64,000 nucleotides of DNA from Lota lota (GCA_026745465.1 JACYXH010000572.1:375001-439000); one strand, 5' to 3'. Shown: positions 12,740 through 58,470, numbered from the stretch's first letter. Notes: generated by a model from the letters alone, not told the origin. Made by a program: numbers and translations.

Positions 12740-14692
12740 AAATCCCCCCAACTGTAAACAAGAGGACAATGTGTATGTCACTGTGTTTGGGTGGAGTGGG
12801 TTGGGTTAGCCTGTGGCTAGGCTAAAGCCTAATGTCTCTTATCTTTTCACCTCTGCATCTAGTATCTCTAACCCCAATCTGCGGCCCTCGGCCTCCAAAC
12901 AAGCCTTCAAATAGATTTCCTTTAAAAAAATCTGCCTTTAATAACAATATCCTCTGATTCTGTATCTTAAATAGGAGGTTTTCCTTTGTGTTTTGTGCTT
13001 TGTCCAGCCGTGGCAGATATTAAATTAACCAGCTGGGGTCTGTTAATTTACAACCAATAACACAAGCTAGGAATCGCCATTAAACCTCATTTAAAGATTT
13101 TGGAACTGTTTTTGAAGTAAGTTTATATAACTGGTAACCAAACTGAGGGTTAGGGTGTTAGGGTGAGGGGTCAGAAGGAAGGACAACGAGTGGACTGAGG
13201 GAGGGAGGGAGGGAGCCAGAGAGAGTGTGTGTGTTAGAGAGAGTAGTGCATGGCTGACTGTTTTTGTGCTGCGTTTGAACAGGGCAGGGCATGGCACATT
13301 GTGATGCGAATGCATGGGGGTGCAGAGCGGGGGATGAGTCTGCAGCATGTCATTTAGAGGGTGTGTCGTGTCAACACACCACAGCTATTAACACGGCTAA
13401 GAGCAACGCTCAGTTAAACAAGGAAAACACACTGGAGAGAAGAAAAGTGGGATCTACATTGAAAATCACATTTGAAAACAGCTGGGATGTGAACCGTATC
13501 CTTATTAGCCATTTCAATGGACAACTCGACATTGACAATTCACAAACATTGCATTGAATCCCTTTGGTAGTCCACAAACCTGAAGTGTTCAAATAGACAC
13601 CTGCCACCAGCCAATAGTGGATAGATGTGACCATTAGTCAGATACAAAAATGCAGGGTTACATTTTAAAACAATTGGTTGGCTGGTCGATTTTTCCCCTC
13701 CTGCAGGTATTTACCGTTTTTGGACCCTGGTTACCTGTGTAAATGAGTAGGCATGGCAACGCCACCACAAGTTCTATCCCCAGAATCGCGATAACCATAT
13801 AAACGGCCTCAGCCTCCGTTAGTCCAGAAGACTGGACCAATAGCAGCAGCACATTTCCTACAGGCACACTCAGAACAAGCACACACAGAAAACTGAACCA
13901 AAGTGTGACAAGAGAGGCCCCTTGTGGTACAAGCGAGTTCTGCACATTTAGAAAAGAAAACCTGCCAACCCTACAATGCAGTTACAATACAAGCTGACAA
14001 CAGGCCCTTTTGGGCAACACGTAGACAGTTCCACAGGAACACATTGTTTTCAGGGTAGGTATATACGTTGTGTAAGCTGGTAAACTATTAGTCTACATCT
14101 AGCTAACTACAACATGCTAGTGGTCAAACAATTCCTGATTGACCACATCAGCTAATTTGAGAACTTTAAAAGAAAGAACATTTTCCCAGGTTCATACAAA
14201 AGTATCAATCTGGAACAAGTGAGTGTTTTTTTTTCACAATAAATCAAAAGATAAGATAAGTAAGGACTTGATGATGCAGCTCAACGCGTACCTGTGGAGT
14301 GTACGGCGAGGGGCAGGTGCTTCAAACCCCTGGTGTTCCGGTAGAAGCGGAGATACCCCCGGCACCGGGCATGGTAGTGGTGGCGGTGCACGCAAACTGC
14401 AAACAGCAGCACCAGCACCCACATGCACACCTTCCCGAACACGATGGCGCTCTCCCCTTTAACGTTCGTCAGCACGCTCGCGCACTCCTGCTCCCGGCCG
14501 AACTTCAGCACGCACAACACGGCGACACACAGTGACAACACCACATAGGCAACCTAAACATAATGCCAAAATAAAAGGAAAGAACAAGGTCGTCCAGGAT
14601 GAGAAGACGGAGTAGTGTGATGTGCATGTGTGTGTAATGTGTGTCTGAGTAATGGTGTGAGACAGGCTAGTAGTGGGCAGTAAATGTGTGAG

Positions 14693-14880
14693 GTAATAGT
14701 CTAGTGGTGTGAAACGAGTGGTGGATCGGGTGTTTAATCCACATAGGGACTCCCAGCTGAAAGGTGCTGGGTTCGCTTCACAATGTTCGCAGTAGTCTAC
14801 TTGTAAGTGTCCTTGAGGAAGATGCCTAAACCATAATGAACGTAAGCCACTTTGGATTTAACGTGCCTGATAAAATGACA
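14693..14880 (+). repeat. Degraded SINE in tmem192 intron, copy 1
   Basis: The block contains GGGTTCGCTTC (box-B-like), GTCCTTGAGGAAGATGCCTAA and GCCACTTTGGATTTAACGTG, all degraded versions of the fish tRNA-SINE body and tail seen at 1517-1725. The same element is at about 25581-25768 in copy 2, so it predates the duplication. Confidence 0.6.
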
Positions 14881-15092
14881 AATGAATAACAGTAATGGGA
14901 GTACATACATGGACGAGGGCGAGCAGGACGGCAGAATAAGTGGTCGGTATGGTCCGTTAGTCTTTCCTGTCTTCTAGACCCACGGAGCTACTCCCCTGTT
15001 CCCACGCAAAGAAAATTATTAAAACAGAGTACTTTAGTGTTGCAAGTTGCAACCTTAACACGACCACATCATGCTACGGTTCCACTTAATAG

Positions 15093-15093
<1 letters not shown>

Positions 15094-15177
<84 letters not shown>
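15094..15177 (+). repeat. (GT)n microsatellite
   Basis: About 42 GT units in copy 1. The same site in copy 2 (26045-26059) has only about seven units. Confidence 0.95.
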
Positions 15178-15179
<2 letters not shown>

Positions 15180-15496
15180 CTTAAATTTATATATAATCGT
15201 TTTTTTTTAACTTATTTGGTATTGTTGTAGCAAATTAAATGACTGGTGGCTAGCTCAAATAAAAGGCTAAGAAAATGGATATTCGTAGTTGATTTATTTC
15301 ATATGCTGCAGCATATATAAAAAACTGTTTCAAAGGCAACTCCATGCAGAGCAGAGTTCTCAAGAAAAAGGAGGGAAGCCCTTTTTGTTGAGTGGAGCAA
15401 ACAACATCTCAGAAATATCACGAGATGGCGCCATTTACTATCTAGAACGGGTTCGATGCACAGTTAAAGACGGACACCTGGTCTGGGGAGAGGAAA

Positions 15497-15640
15497 TGCA
15501 GTCAAGGCCAGACACAGAAATTGGGGAGAGGATATGCAGTCAAGGCCAGACACAGAAATTGGGGAGAGGATATGCAGTCAAGGCCAGACACAGAAATTGG
15601 GGAGAGGATATGCAGTCAAAAACAGACACGTTGTTGGGGA
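15497..15640 (+). repeat. 38-bp minisatellite, copy 1 only
   Basis: About four tandem copies of a 38-bp unit beginning GTCAAGGCCAGACACAGAAA and ending near GGAGAGGATATGCA. The last unit is diverged. It lies in a segment of about 615 bp (15223-15840) that copy 2 lacks. Confidence 0.85.
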
Positions 15641-17061
15641 GAGGAGCTTGCTCAGGAGTTTCTCACATGAGAACAGAGCACAATGCAGGAATACAGGAAA
15701 AACAGACAGCTGTGGGGAGTTAGATAGTTAGAAAGACAGATAGGCCACTATAGTGTGCACATAACAACTTGAACATCAAAACGAATTAGTTTAAGCAAGC
15801 TGACCTCGGAATGGGGCCCTGGGTCATTTTCCATCACAGTATATAGTTTGTCTTGTATAGTAAAATGTCTGTGTGTCAGGAAAAGTGCTTCAAATAAAAT
15901 GAATTATTATTAGCGCTCTAGGGATGGCTTATAGACCATGGCAAATGTATTTACATGTTTCAATGACATTTAGAAAGTGACAGATTGTGATATACATGAT
16001 TCTGAAAAAAATCAAGGGGGGGGGGGAATCTTGATACTTCAAAGTAAATTAAATGATACTTCAATAGTGCTATAGGGCAAACATTAAGCCTAGGAAAAAG
16101 TATGTTATAATGATATTAAATGCAGTGCCGTATCTTCCTAAAAATACAATGCATGACATTTAGTTGATCTGGTGCCTATGATCTGCAATTTCTGGAGTCT
16201 GCCTCCTACTCTTGAAACAATGTGTAAGTTAGCGATTTTACTGTATTTCGTTACTCTCCTTCTTATGTCGTTTGGTGTACTGAACTTAATTTGGTCTCAT
16301 TAACATGCTATATGCATAAACATCTTGGAGGTTAGCACATGTGATAATTAAGTGTTGAGGACTTATTTCCAAAGTGGACCTCGACGTTAAAAAAAGAAAA
16401 CACATGGAAATACATACAATTCAAATCACATATTGCACATCATCCCATCCCAACATAAGAGGCCCCGTGGTTGTTGTGGCTACATCATACTACCAACATC
16501 TTCCTGTATCCATTCAGCAGTCCAGGTCTACTCACTGCTAGAGCTTTGTAACTTTCTCATTCAATTAAAACAACAAACTGAACCTTTTCCTAAGACGCCA
16601 CGAGGGCCACATGCGCGATACAAACTCTACACATATGCGCAATGTACAATGTGTATTTTAAATAGAGTATGTTATATCAGGATAGCGTCGTTGATATCAG
16701 GGAGCAGTTTAATAAATAGTGCATTTTAATCCGCAGCACTTCAGTGCTAAGCGGTAAACTAGCTAAATGCAGTATCAGAACGACGCGAACCATACATACA
16801 GGAGTCAGCGGTGAGTCCATTTGTCCCATTTTTACACCGTTTGTGGCCGACATTATAAATATCACGCCAAAGGTATTAATAACAAACGACGACTGGCCTG
16901 TCTGCACTCTTTGACGTTGGAGCAGAGTGACAGTTATTTTTTAGGGTTACTTCCTGTCTAAACAACACTGGCAACTTCTCCAATCTACGCCTATCTTCCA
17001 CTTAAAATGTGATAAATATGTCGTTACATGTCCATCTTAAACACTTTATTGAAAGGTATAC

Positions 17062-17131
<70 letters not shown>

Positions 17132-17268
17132 CTTTTGATTATTTTAATTAAGGATTCAATCCAATAAGCCGTTTGACTAGCATCAATGATTTTATTTAAA
17201 ACATTATTACTGCAAGTATCTAACAAAGGACAGTTAAATTAAAAAGCAGAGAACTTTAATTTCACAAT

Positions 17269-17274
17269 TTTATT
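17269..17274 (-). other. Orphan copy of a 3'-end signal
   Basis: AATAAA on the minus strand, duplicated from 27428-27433, the likely end of the limch1 transcript. In copy 1 this fragment has no upstream limch1 exons, so it is an orphan piece of 3'UTR carried along by the duplication. Confidence 0.45.
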
Positions 17275-17496
17275 GACAAACATGCACTTGCTATAAAAGA
17301 CAATGAACTGAACATGTTCTGTGAGATAGACGGTTAGTGCTGATGAACAGAGCGGATGTCAATAACATAGTATCATGTATTTTCCAGTTAAAGGCTTTAG
17401 CGCTGGAAGCAGAGGGTAAAAGTTCAATAAATAAAAAAGTTATGTTACTATAACTAGTTCTATTATTGTAGGCGTGGCTGTCTAGGCTTGTCCCGT

Positions 17497-17598
17497 GCGC
17501 GCACTGAAAATTTCAATAATGTGCCAATCAACGTGGGCACCGCCCACATTCCCCACGGCACCGTGTATATAAAGCGGCGCACAGCGGCGCTAAGTCTT
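17497..17598 (+). repeat. Left inverted terminal repeat of the fossil element
   Basis: GCGCGCACTGAAAATTTCAA opens an arm that pairs with 18890-18990 over about 100 bp with few mismatches. It carries a TATATAAA box 23 bp from the inner end. Confidence 0.85.
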
Positions 17599-18889
17599 AC
17601 ACACTATTCTTTTAGCATTGGAGTGAATTGCAGGTGGGAAACTAGACGGCTACGCCTACAATCATAGAAGTATAATAACATAACTATTGTAATATTTCAT
17701 GTAGGCTATGCCGTCTAGGCTTCGCCTTGTGGGCTAAGGTGAAGCTGCGAGCGGAGCCCGATCAATGTACCCCTGCTGGACTCAAGCCCGCTCATGAAGC
17801 ACACGGGAACGCCGCACGGAGGCGGACGAACCCGGGCTATACTATGACGCCCCACAACCACTTGGCTGAAGGGAGGGCGCCTATTCCCTCACACCGTATG
17901 TGATGGGATTGCTTGTCTGCAAGCGGAGAAAACCACTGCAGGGCAGGCCTAGGCGACCGTGCGATAGAGGACCGTGCAACGAGCCTAAGAGTAGCTCCGC
18001 CTTCTCCTTACAGCCAACAAACTGTAGGGAGAAAGCGGGGAAAAGTAAGGGTCAAGGAGACTGGCCTAGTTCGACGAGTCCCCAGCCCGCTCATGAAGCA
18101 CACGGGAGGACCCGGGCTATGCTACGCCACCACTTGACTGAAACTGAAGGGAGAGCGTGACAATTCTACACGTGGAGCACAAGGCAAAGCTGTGTAAAGA
18201 TGTACTGCCGTTTAGTCAAACGGACATCATATCTTAACATAATTTATATATACATATATTTATAGTATGAGGGTAAAGAAAAACAAAGCAGGTCGGTCCT
18301 TCGGCGGCGTCCTGCTGCGATGGGAGCGAAAAATAAGGGCAATCTACTCCATGTCGTCAGGCCCACATGACTCCTTTCCGACCGTCATGGCCGACAGGCA
18401 GAGGAGAGCAGGTTGTGTTGTTTACATCCACAGCGCTCTGTAAGGCACAGACATACGCTCTGTAAGGCACAGACATACGATCTGTCCCAGAGCGGCGAGC
18501 CGTTTTTGGGAGGGTCGCGAGGCAGCGGCTTTACGTTCGGACGCCATACGGCGTCTGGACAGAGGAGCGCTGCTTAGGGGTGACTGAAAGCGAGGTATCC
18601 AACTCGCCCGTGGTGTGGTCCACCCCTCCACCCTGCTAAGACGGTGAAAAAACTTCACCGGCGCCTTCAGGGAACCGTGCAAATAGATCAGCAAACGGCG
18701 TGGCTCCGCACCCAGGCAACGAATCACGAGGCGTGCTCGTGGCCTGTTGGAAGCACCGCGGGCAGGAGGAGCAGAGGCCGTGAAAGGCCGTTCCGTTCGC
18801 CGTCACGCCGCTGGATTTCTTCATCGTAGATGGTCGAAGTAGCAGACTGTGGACGACAGGTGTAAGCAATTGCTGAAAATAAAAAACGG

Positions 18890-18990
18890 AAGACTAACAC
18901 TGCTGTGCGCCGGTTTATATACACGGTGCCGTGGGGAATGTGGGCGGTGCCCACGTTGATTGGTACATTATTGAAATTTTCAGTGCGCGC
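18890..18990 (-). repeat. Right inverted terminal repeat of the fossil element
   Basis: Reverse complement of 17497-17598 with few mismatches, closing with CAGTGCGCGC. It carries a TATATA core read on the minus strand, toward the element interior. Confidence 0.85.
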
Positions 18991-19163
18991 GAGTGCCAGA
19001 CCACACCTCCAATTCCCAGCGCTGTCTACGTCATTGACAAACATTAAAATGGACGATGGACGTGATACATTTATTCTAGCCGATGTTGTCACTACAAGGC
19101 TTTGTAAATGGAGAATGGGTGTAATGTCATTCCACTATTATGGAAAGTTCTGAACATCAAAGA

Positions 19164-19169
19164 TTTATT
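19164..19169 (-). terminator. tmem192: Polyadenylation signal of tmem192
   Basis: AATAAA on the minus strand about 830 bp past the tmem192 stop codon, giving a 3'UTR of ordinary length. It is about 160 bp inside the duplication edge. Confidence 0.55.
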
Positions 19170-20000
19170 CAAAGCTGATCCCATGCCACAATATTAAATA
19201 ACCTATAATCTATAATCTTCATTTAAAAAAACAGCAGTTAAGAATTTACAGTAAACATTCATATCATTACATTGAACACAAACACACGTCAAATAATAAC
19301 GTAAAATAATGCTCATAGGCAGTTGCAGCATTGTAAGAACCTCCAACCAAAACAAAAAACCCATCTTGAGAAAGTGATAGATAGCACTGTTTCTTCCTCC
19401 TCTCTCTGAGTAGCCCTCCCATAGGACTCTGAAGTGCTTCTAGCTCGTGACGCTCTCCTTGCTTAACACATGATTTACTACGATCAGTAAAAACAATGCA
19501 GCCCTTCTCTCTGTGGCCCTCCCAGTGTCCCCGGTGTGCTCACGCTCAGGTCACCAGGGGTCGTAACACTGCAATAAAGCCCCTCCCCTCTGATCTGTGA
19601 CCCGCGACTCTTACCCCCTTCATATTTCCCGCTTTCCCAACCCCGCCCCTCCTTTCTTACATCACTTATACCCCTCCTGGTATAAAGGCATTCAGACCCG
19701 TGTGTGTGCGTGAGAGAACGAGTCTTCGGGCGTGTGCACGCCATTGCGCGCGCATTGGAGGTCTTTTGTCACTTGGCAAACAACAGATATCTTTAGCCTC
19801 TTGCCCAGGCCCTTTTTGTCCCCTCCCTCCATCTTAAAGCACAGCTCCACCTTATCGTTGTTGTTGGTCTCTCGTCTTTGTGACATCTGTTCAATTATCC
19901 AGTGTCTCAGTAATGGGATCTGATCCCGCGGGGCTCTTGAAGGACCGGGTCGCTGGGAGGTTGGCTGGAGACGGGGGGGACAGGACCAGAGGGCCCTGGA

Positions 20001-27012
<7,012 letters not shown>

Positions 27013-27427
27013 TTGTGCAATCTTTATTCCGTTTGTGGCCGATATTTGAAATATCACGTCGAACGAAACAATAACAAACGACGACTGGCCTGTCTGCACT
27101 CTTTGAGGTTGGAGCAGAGTGACACAGTAGGCACGTGACACAGCTATTTTTTAGGGTTACTTCCTGTCTAAACAACAATAGCAACGTCTCCAACCTAGGC
27201 CTATCTTCCATTTAAAATTAGATAAGTATGTCGTTACATGTCCATCTTAAACACTTTATTGAAAGGTATGTTTCTTTTGATTATTTTAATTAAGGTATTT
27301 AATTCAATCCAGTAAGTCGTTTGCCTAGCATCAATGTTTTTATTTCAAATATCCATTCAACATTATCACTGGAAGTATCTAGCAATGGACAGTCAAATGC
27401 AAAAGCAGAGAACTTTAATTTCACAAT

Positions 27428-27433
27428 TTTATT
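27428..27433 (-). terminator. limch1: Probable polyadenylation signal of limch1
   Basis: AATAAA on the minus strand, about 1.45 kb past the limch1 stop. No better signal is seen between it and the stop. It is about 420 bp upstream of the tmem192 start codon, so the two genes are packed head to tail. Confidence 0.45.
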
Positions 27434-27597
27434 GACAAACATACACTTGCTATAAAAGACAATGAACTGAACATGTTCCGTGAGATAGACTGTTAGCGCT
27501 GATGAACAGAGCGGACGTCAATAACATAGTGTTAAGCTCTTCTGTTAATGTATTTTCCAGTTAAAGGCAATAGCGCGGGAAGTAGAGGGCAAAAGTT

Positions 27598-28875
27598 ATT
27601 TTCAAACAGCGAGGAGGCAGCGTTCGTGAAGAGAGGAAGAGGGAGGAACTACTGTAACTAACTGACATATTGGTGAGGGTTGAGGGAGCAGCAAGTAACT
27701 TTTTCTCATTGGTTAAGCTCAAGGTTAGGAGGTTGTAAAATATTTTTTTGCTGGTATGGAACTGTGCTTCAAGTCAAAACAGCATGTTTGCAGACACACA
27801 CACACACTCACACAGATACAGGATAACATACACATTAATTCACTGTGCCTTGACCCAGAGATCTGCGGAAGTACAAAATTATCTTCACATACGTTCCCTC
27901 TCCTTACTTATAACTTAAGGCACTGAGTCTGATGCAATCAAGCTATCATAAAGAAAAAACACATCATCAAACATTAGGGAAATTATGTAAAATATCAAAT
28001 AACATTAAATGTTTCAATAGCATGCATTCTGATTTTAAAAATAAGAAAAACACTAATGTCAGATCACCAGTCACACGATTTGGAGAGATTGGCTTCCCTA
28101 AACCTCAAAATGTTGAAGTACAACAAGAAAGGAACGTCAAAGTGCCACTGGGGATAAGAAGATATATGAGCAAAACCTACCTTACGCAATCCAGGCAATA
28201 CTCTGATAATAACAATCCAACCCAGATATTTATGTTCTTCGTTCATGCAAAGCAGTAACACAAACCCAAAAGAAAACAAAACTAAACCGAATGAGAAGAT
28301 GTGAGTAAGGCATTGTAAATGTTCAGGCTACAATAAGCTGTCCAACCCAAGTCTGGGTTACTATGCTGTCAGATAGCCATGATTTATAGCGGGCATACAA
28401 AGGGCTTAATGCATTCCCTGGGCAAATGTCCATGTGTCCATGACTGTGCTTCTATATGGATGTGCAAGGACCTGATGGCACTCGAGTCATTTCTTCATCA
28501 ATAGATCCATATATATCTATATATATATATTAAAAAATATTCCAGTTTTGTCCTTCCTAAATTACTGTCAAAGACATAATGAAACCAATATAATTTTTTA
28601 TATAATCATTAATTAATGAATACTTAATTTTATCTAAAAAGAACACAAATGTCCGTGTGGACGTGCATATCAATCCGACCGCCAATAGTATTGATTACAT
28701 CGTTGGGGCGGTTCACGTGATCACAAATCAATACACACCCCTCCCCAGGCCGACATCACATTCACAAGTCTTGATGTCCTGTTCTACTGGGAAACGAGTC
28801 ATATCACAGAAGTCAGAATATCTCTGTCTGCCAGTGATGAAGGGAGGGTTCGTCTGCTGCTGAGAATCATGGTCC
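27598..28875 (-). other. limch1: Probable limch1 3'UTR
   Basis: No coding exon is seen. The stretch is AT-rich with a (TA)-like patch near 28510-28530. It lies between the limch1 stop codon and the likely polyadenylation signal inside the duplication block, so it is best read as 3'UTR. Confidence 0.5.
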
Positions 28876-52454
<23,579 letters not shown>

Positions 52455-53063
52455 TTCTTTTTTAGGCTACCCAACACCAGGCCGGCTGGGGGCAAGAACA
52501 AACTATTCGATATCAATGGGCGATTGTCAATGTGATTCAGCCCCTTTCAGAATAGTCTTGTTATTGTCGTCGAGTTAGGGACAATCCGTTATCCTCGTTT
52601 GCAACGGAAAACCTCAAACAGAGCTACACAAGCGTAGGCTAGACCTAAATGACGAATGTTCCTCGTGCGGTGGCAGAGATGGAGAGAGCTCCTGCTACTC
52701 CCACACAGCAACACAAACCAGCCGCTAAAAATAATTTTGTAGAGCGAGGCGAACACTACTGTCCATAGCGTCTGTAGCGCGCGCGTGAGGAGGACGGGAA
52801 TGCGCACAAGATAATCTGTTGGGGGGCGGGAGAAAGAGTGGTGTCTTTAAAGAATGGTCGGGTTATATTATAGTGGTCATTTTTTGTGATGTGATGCGCT
52901 TTTATGGCAAGTAAGAAAACAATATTACCATAAATCATAGCTGTTTCATGCACATGTAAATAGCATATGTGCAATTTTTCACATCGCAGCAAATATAATT
53001 CCAGATTTATAATATAATTTAGGCATGATAGAAAACTCAATCTCACTACTTGTTTGGAACTGC
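52455..53063 (-). promoter_or_regulatory. limch1 upstream spacer
   Basis: The stretch between the limch1 start codon and the uchl1 polyadenylation signal should hold the limch1 promoter. It contains a CpG-bearing stretch (about 52740-52830, with GCGCGCG) but no clear TATA box. No other gene is seen. Confidence 0.4.
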
Positions 53064-53069
53064 TTTATT
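53064..53069 (-). terminator. uchl1: Polyadenylation signal of uchl1
   Basis: AATAAAGC on the minus strand about 900 bp past the uchl1 stop codon. The stretch 53070-53964 between them shows no other gene and is taken as 3'UTR. Confidence 0.55.
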
Positions 53070-53964
53070 GAATAGTCACAACTGCATTGCCAACACCAAG
53101 AACAGAGGCTGCAAAAAGGTAAAGCATTTGAACACAGCCTAGAAATGCCATCACCTCAAAATGATCAGTATAACATCCCAATAAACGGTTGTTTGGGCCC
53201 CTTCTTGTTCGGCAGTTTAGGTTAAATGTAAACTAACATTTCACAATAAGGCAATTGTCAATGGCATGACCACAAGTAGTATAATAACTTAAAATCCAAA
53301 ATAAAGTGCAATCTAACACAACTGTGGTTCCTAAATGATCAAAAAGGTGACCACCAATTCAACCACTGACCAGCATTTGTTTGAACACATTTTCAATACA
53401 ACCTTTGTTTTTCTCAAATTAGAACATAACTCACACCACTGTCCACAATCCAATCATTTTCAAACTGGACACCAAGCCACCTTTTCCCTTCCATAGGAAT
53501 GTCGAAACAGTCTAAATCCAACCTTTAGAACTGTAACAGTTCTCTTGACATTCCTCTAATTCAATGGTATTCTTTCCGTTGCCTCTGAAGGCACTTGTGC
53601 ATCAGTCTGTCTGGACTGAGAAAAATCACGTATCAACAATATCAAACAAAAACTCAAAGTGACCAAAAAAAAAAAGAAAAACAGTGTAGTCGCATAAAAA
53701 GGCCTTTTTGCTACTAAGCAACATTTGACATGAGGCAGCATTCTTTAATGAAATATTGTTTGAGTGTGTGCAAGTAAACATTTTGCTTTGAGGGATTTTC
53801 TTGTTGAGCTTTGCAAGCATTGTGGAACCATTTGAATCTTTAGTGCATTTTCACGTATGTGTGTGTACCAGTCATTCTAACATCAAGGTAAATCTTTGAT
53901 ACATCATGTGTGCTTGGTGTAATGTAGTGTTACTTTGGAACAACACAGCAATCCCCTGATGAGT

Positions 53965-56707
<2,743 letters not shown>

Positions 56708-58470
56708 GTTTATAGTGTAAGCTAACTAGGAGAGAGAAAGACAACAACTCTGCACGTCCCTGCCAACGTTTCGTCTCGTTCGCATTAGATTGTCCACGAG
56801 GTTCATGTGCTAACGGTCATATCCCATTTCAATTTATAAGAGGGGTGGATTGAAACGAAAATAAAACTGAAATGAACAATTACTTCACTTCTGAAATAAT
56901 ATGTATACAGATTGCTGCAAAATAAAATATACTTCGCTTATTGCAGTAGACAGGGGAAAAAAAGGCCTAATTTTAAAAGGACATTCTTTTCCTCCCCGTC
57001 ACATAATGGTAGAGACCAAATAACGTAGAAAAAAACAAAACACTTCAATAGAACGTTCCAGTCAATAGGCCTTTACAAAATTGTAAGTAATAAAAATAAT
57101 TACCCATGTATAATTTACAATGAAGTATATAACTGAATTGCTTTACATAATTCCACCACCATATAAATCTATTCATCCAACTCTCCACCCACTCATCAAT
57201 CCATTCAGAAATCCGTCCATCTATCCATTCACACATACATACATACATACATACATACATACATACATACATACATACATACATACATACATACATACAT
57301 ACATACATACATACATACATACATACATACATACATACATACACATACGTACATACATAGACACAGTCACATATTTAGTAAACAAACTCAAATTCCATTA
57401 TGACTTATTGAGATTATTGAATTATGATGTCAGGTACAACGTTACATTTCCAGAATGTTAAATCACACCACGGTTGCCATGACAAAGGACCTAATAAAAA
57501 ACAGTCTGACAATATTTCCTTGTCACCAGCATCCCTAATCGTATTGGGGATTAATACATCGGCATGGGTGGAATGAACAGATGACCACATTCTGGGCCCC
57601 AGGCTCAATGTAGGAACTTCACACTGCTGCTTTGTGCTCCTCTAGCGGGACTTATGCTGGGTGCCTCAATATGGAATGTAGGCTATTGTCATAGTGAATC
57701 ACAGGGTCACAGAATATACTCAGGAATGAATGGCCATGGAGTACAGGGTCATAAAATACATCCTCACAGAGTAGCATGTTTGTCAATGTAATGTTAATGT
57801 GCGGTGTCTAAGTCAGGGTCTCTGACTGGGCAAAGGTGCATCTTTAGCGATTAGAGCAACTACTGTTTTTGTTTATTGAACAACAATTGTATTTATTTAT
57901 TGAACTTGTAGAGGAATATAACAGATATGCTGGGTTGTGAACCATATACATACAGAACTCAAGATGGGATTCAGGGCAGGGGTTTTGGCCTGTGGCCCCA
58001 TTCGATCCACACTTTTTTGCAACAATTTGCAGTGAATGGTGACTTCTTCTTGTTCATTCTCTTACGAATGAAAAAAATAGGACATACCTAACTACCCAAT
58101 ATGATTTTATGTAGAAGTTGCTTTAGATGGAGATTCAAACCAATCTGTCTAAAAGGTTTGCTATGGAAACCAAACCATTACAATATACAATGAGAGTTTA
58201 TTTGAGAAAACATGTTGAACTAATTTCAATGTTCATAGTCTGATACATTTGACTGAAAAACAAACAAGTAATGATTCATAATATAGGTAGCCAACATATC
58301 CTTGCAACAGAAATGTATATGTAAATATATATATATATATATATTTTTTTTTGTAGGACAGGGGATGCAATTATAATCAGAGGTGAAGATATCCCTCTCC
58401 AAACAGTATTGATTATAGAACATACCTGCAGGGTGCACTCATCTGTGTGTGCGGGTGTGTGTTTGTGTGT

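Larger units (their letters stand above)
8388..16820 (-). pseudogene. tmem192: tmem192 copy 1, disabled duplicate
   Basis: This is the duplicate of the intact tmem192 at 20001-27012. Recognisable parts are exon 1 (16820-16800), exon 2 remnant (about 14995-14927), exon 3 (14553-14292), exon 4 (13857-13735) and exon 6 (8502-8388). Exon 2 has lost two pieces that include the conserved EDDPL segment and now meets an in-frame TAA soon after its start. Exon 5 is absent because about 530 bp present in copy 2 (20134-20665) is missing here; splicing exon 4 to exon 6 would shift the frame. Exons 3, 4 and 6 remain almost identical to the intact copy and their splice sites are kept, which points to recent inactivation. 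It may still be transcribed. Confidence 0.85.
7411..17424 (+). repeat. Tandem duplication, copy 1 (tmem192 block)
   Basis: This block is collinear and nearly identical over long stretches with 19006-27597, in the same orientation. Homology begins at ACCTCCAATTCCCAGCGCTG and ends at about AAAAGTT, just after a limch1 3'UTR-like end. Compared with copy 2 it carries extra segments (about 9892-11262 and about 15223-15840), lacks about 530 bp corresponding to 20134-20665, and has different microsatellite lengths. It contains a disabled tmem192. Confidence 0.93.
17425..19005 (-). mobile_element. DIRS-like (tyrosine-recombinase) retroelement fossil
   Basis: This unit of about 1.5 kb fills the gap between the two copies of the duplication and has no counterpart in copy 1 or copy 2. 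Its ends are inverted repeats of about 100 bp (17497-17598 and 18890-18990). Both contain a TATATAAA or TATATACA promoter-like core and the block CACGGCACCGTG or its complement. Internal repeats near the left end echo the terminal sequence, as the internal complementary region of DIRS elements does. Minus-strand coding remnants with a cysteine-rich CSSCPRC motif follow the right arm, where a gag-like ORF is expected in DIRS-type elements. It is far shorter than an intact member and clearly broken. Family assignment is by structure and is moderate; a non-autonomous element with long TIRs is the alternative. It looks fairly young. Confidence 0.55.

Noticed and set aside
14223-14535. Plus-strand frames opposite tmem192 exon 3, and their twins at 25156-25423
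   Set aside because: They are antisense shadows of a conserved membrane-protein exon.
18422-18869. Minus-strand open frames in the junction element considered as a host gene
   Set aside because: They sit between the inverted ends of a retroelement fossil and show its gag-like cysteine motif, so they are treated as part of the fossil.
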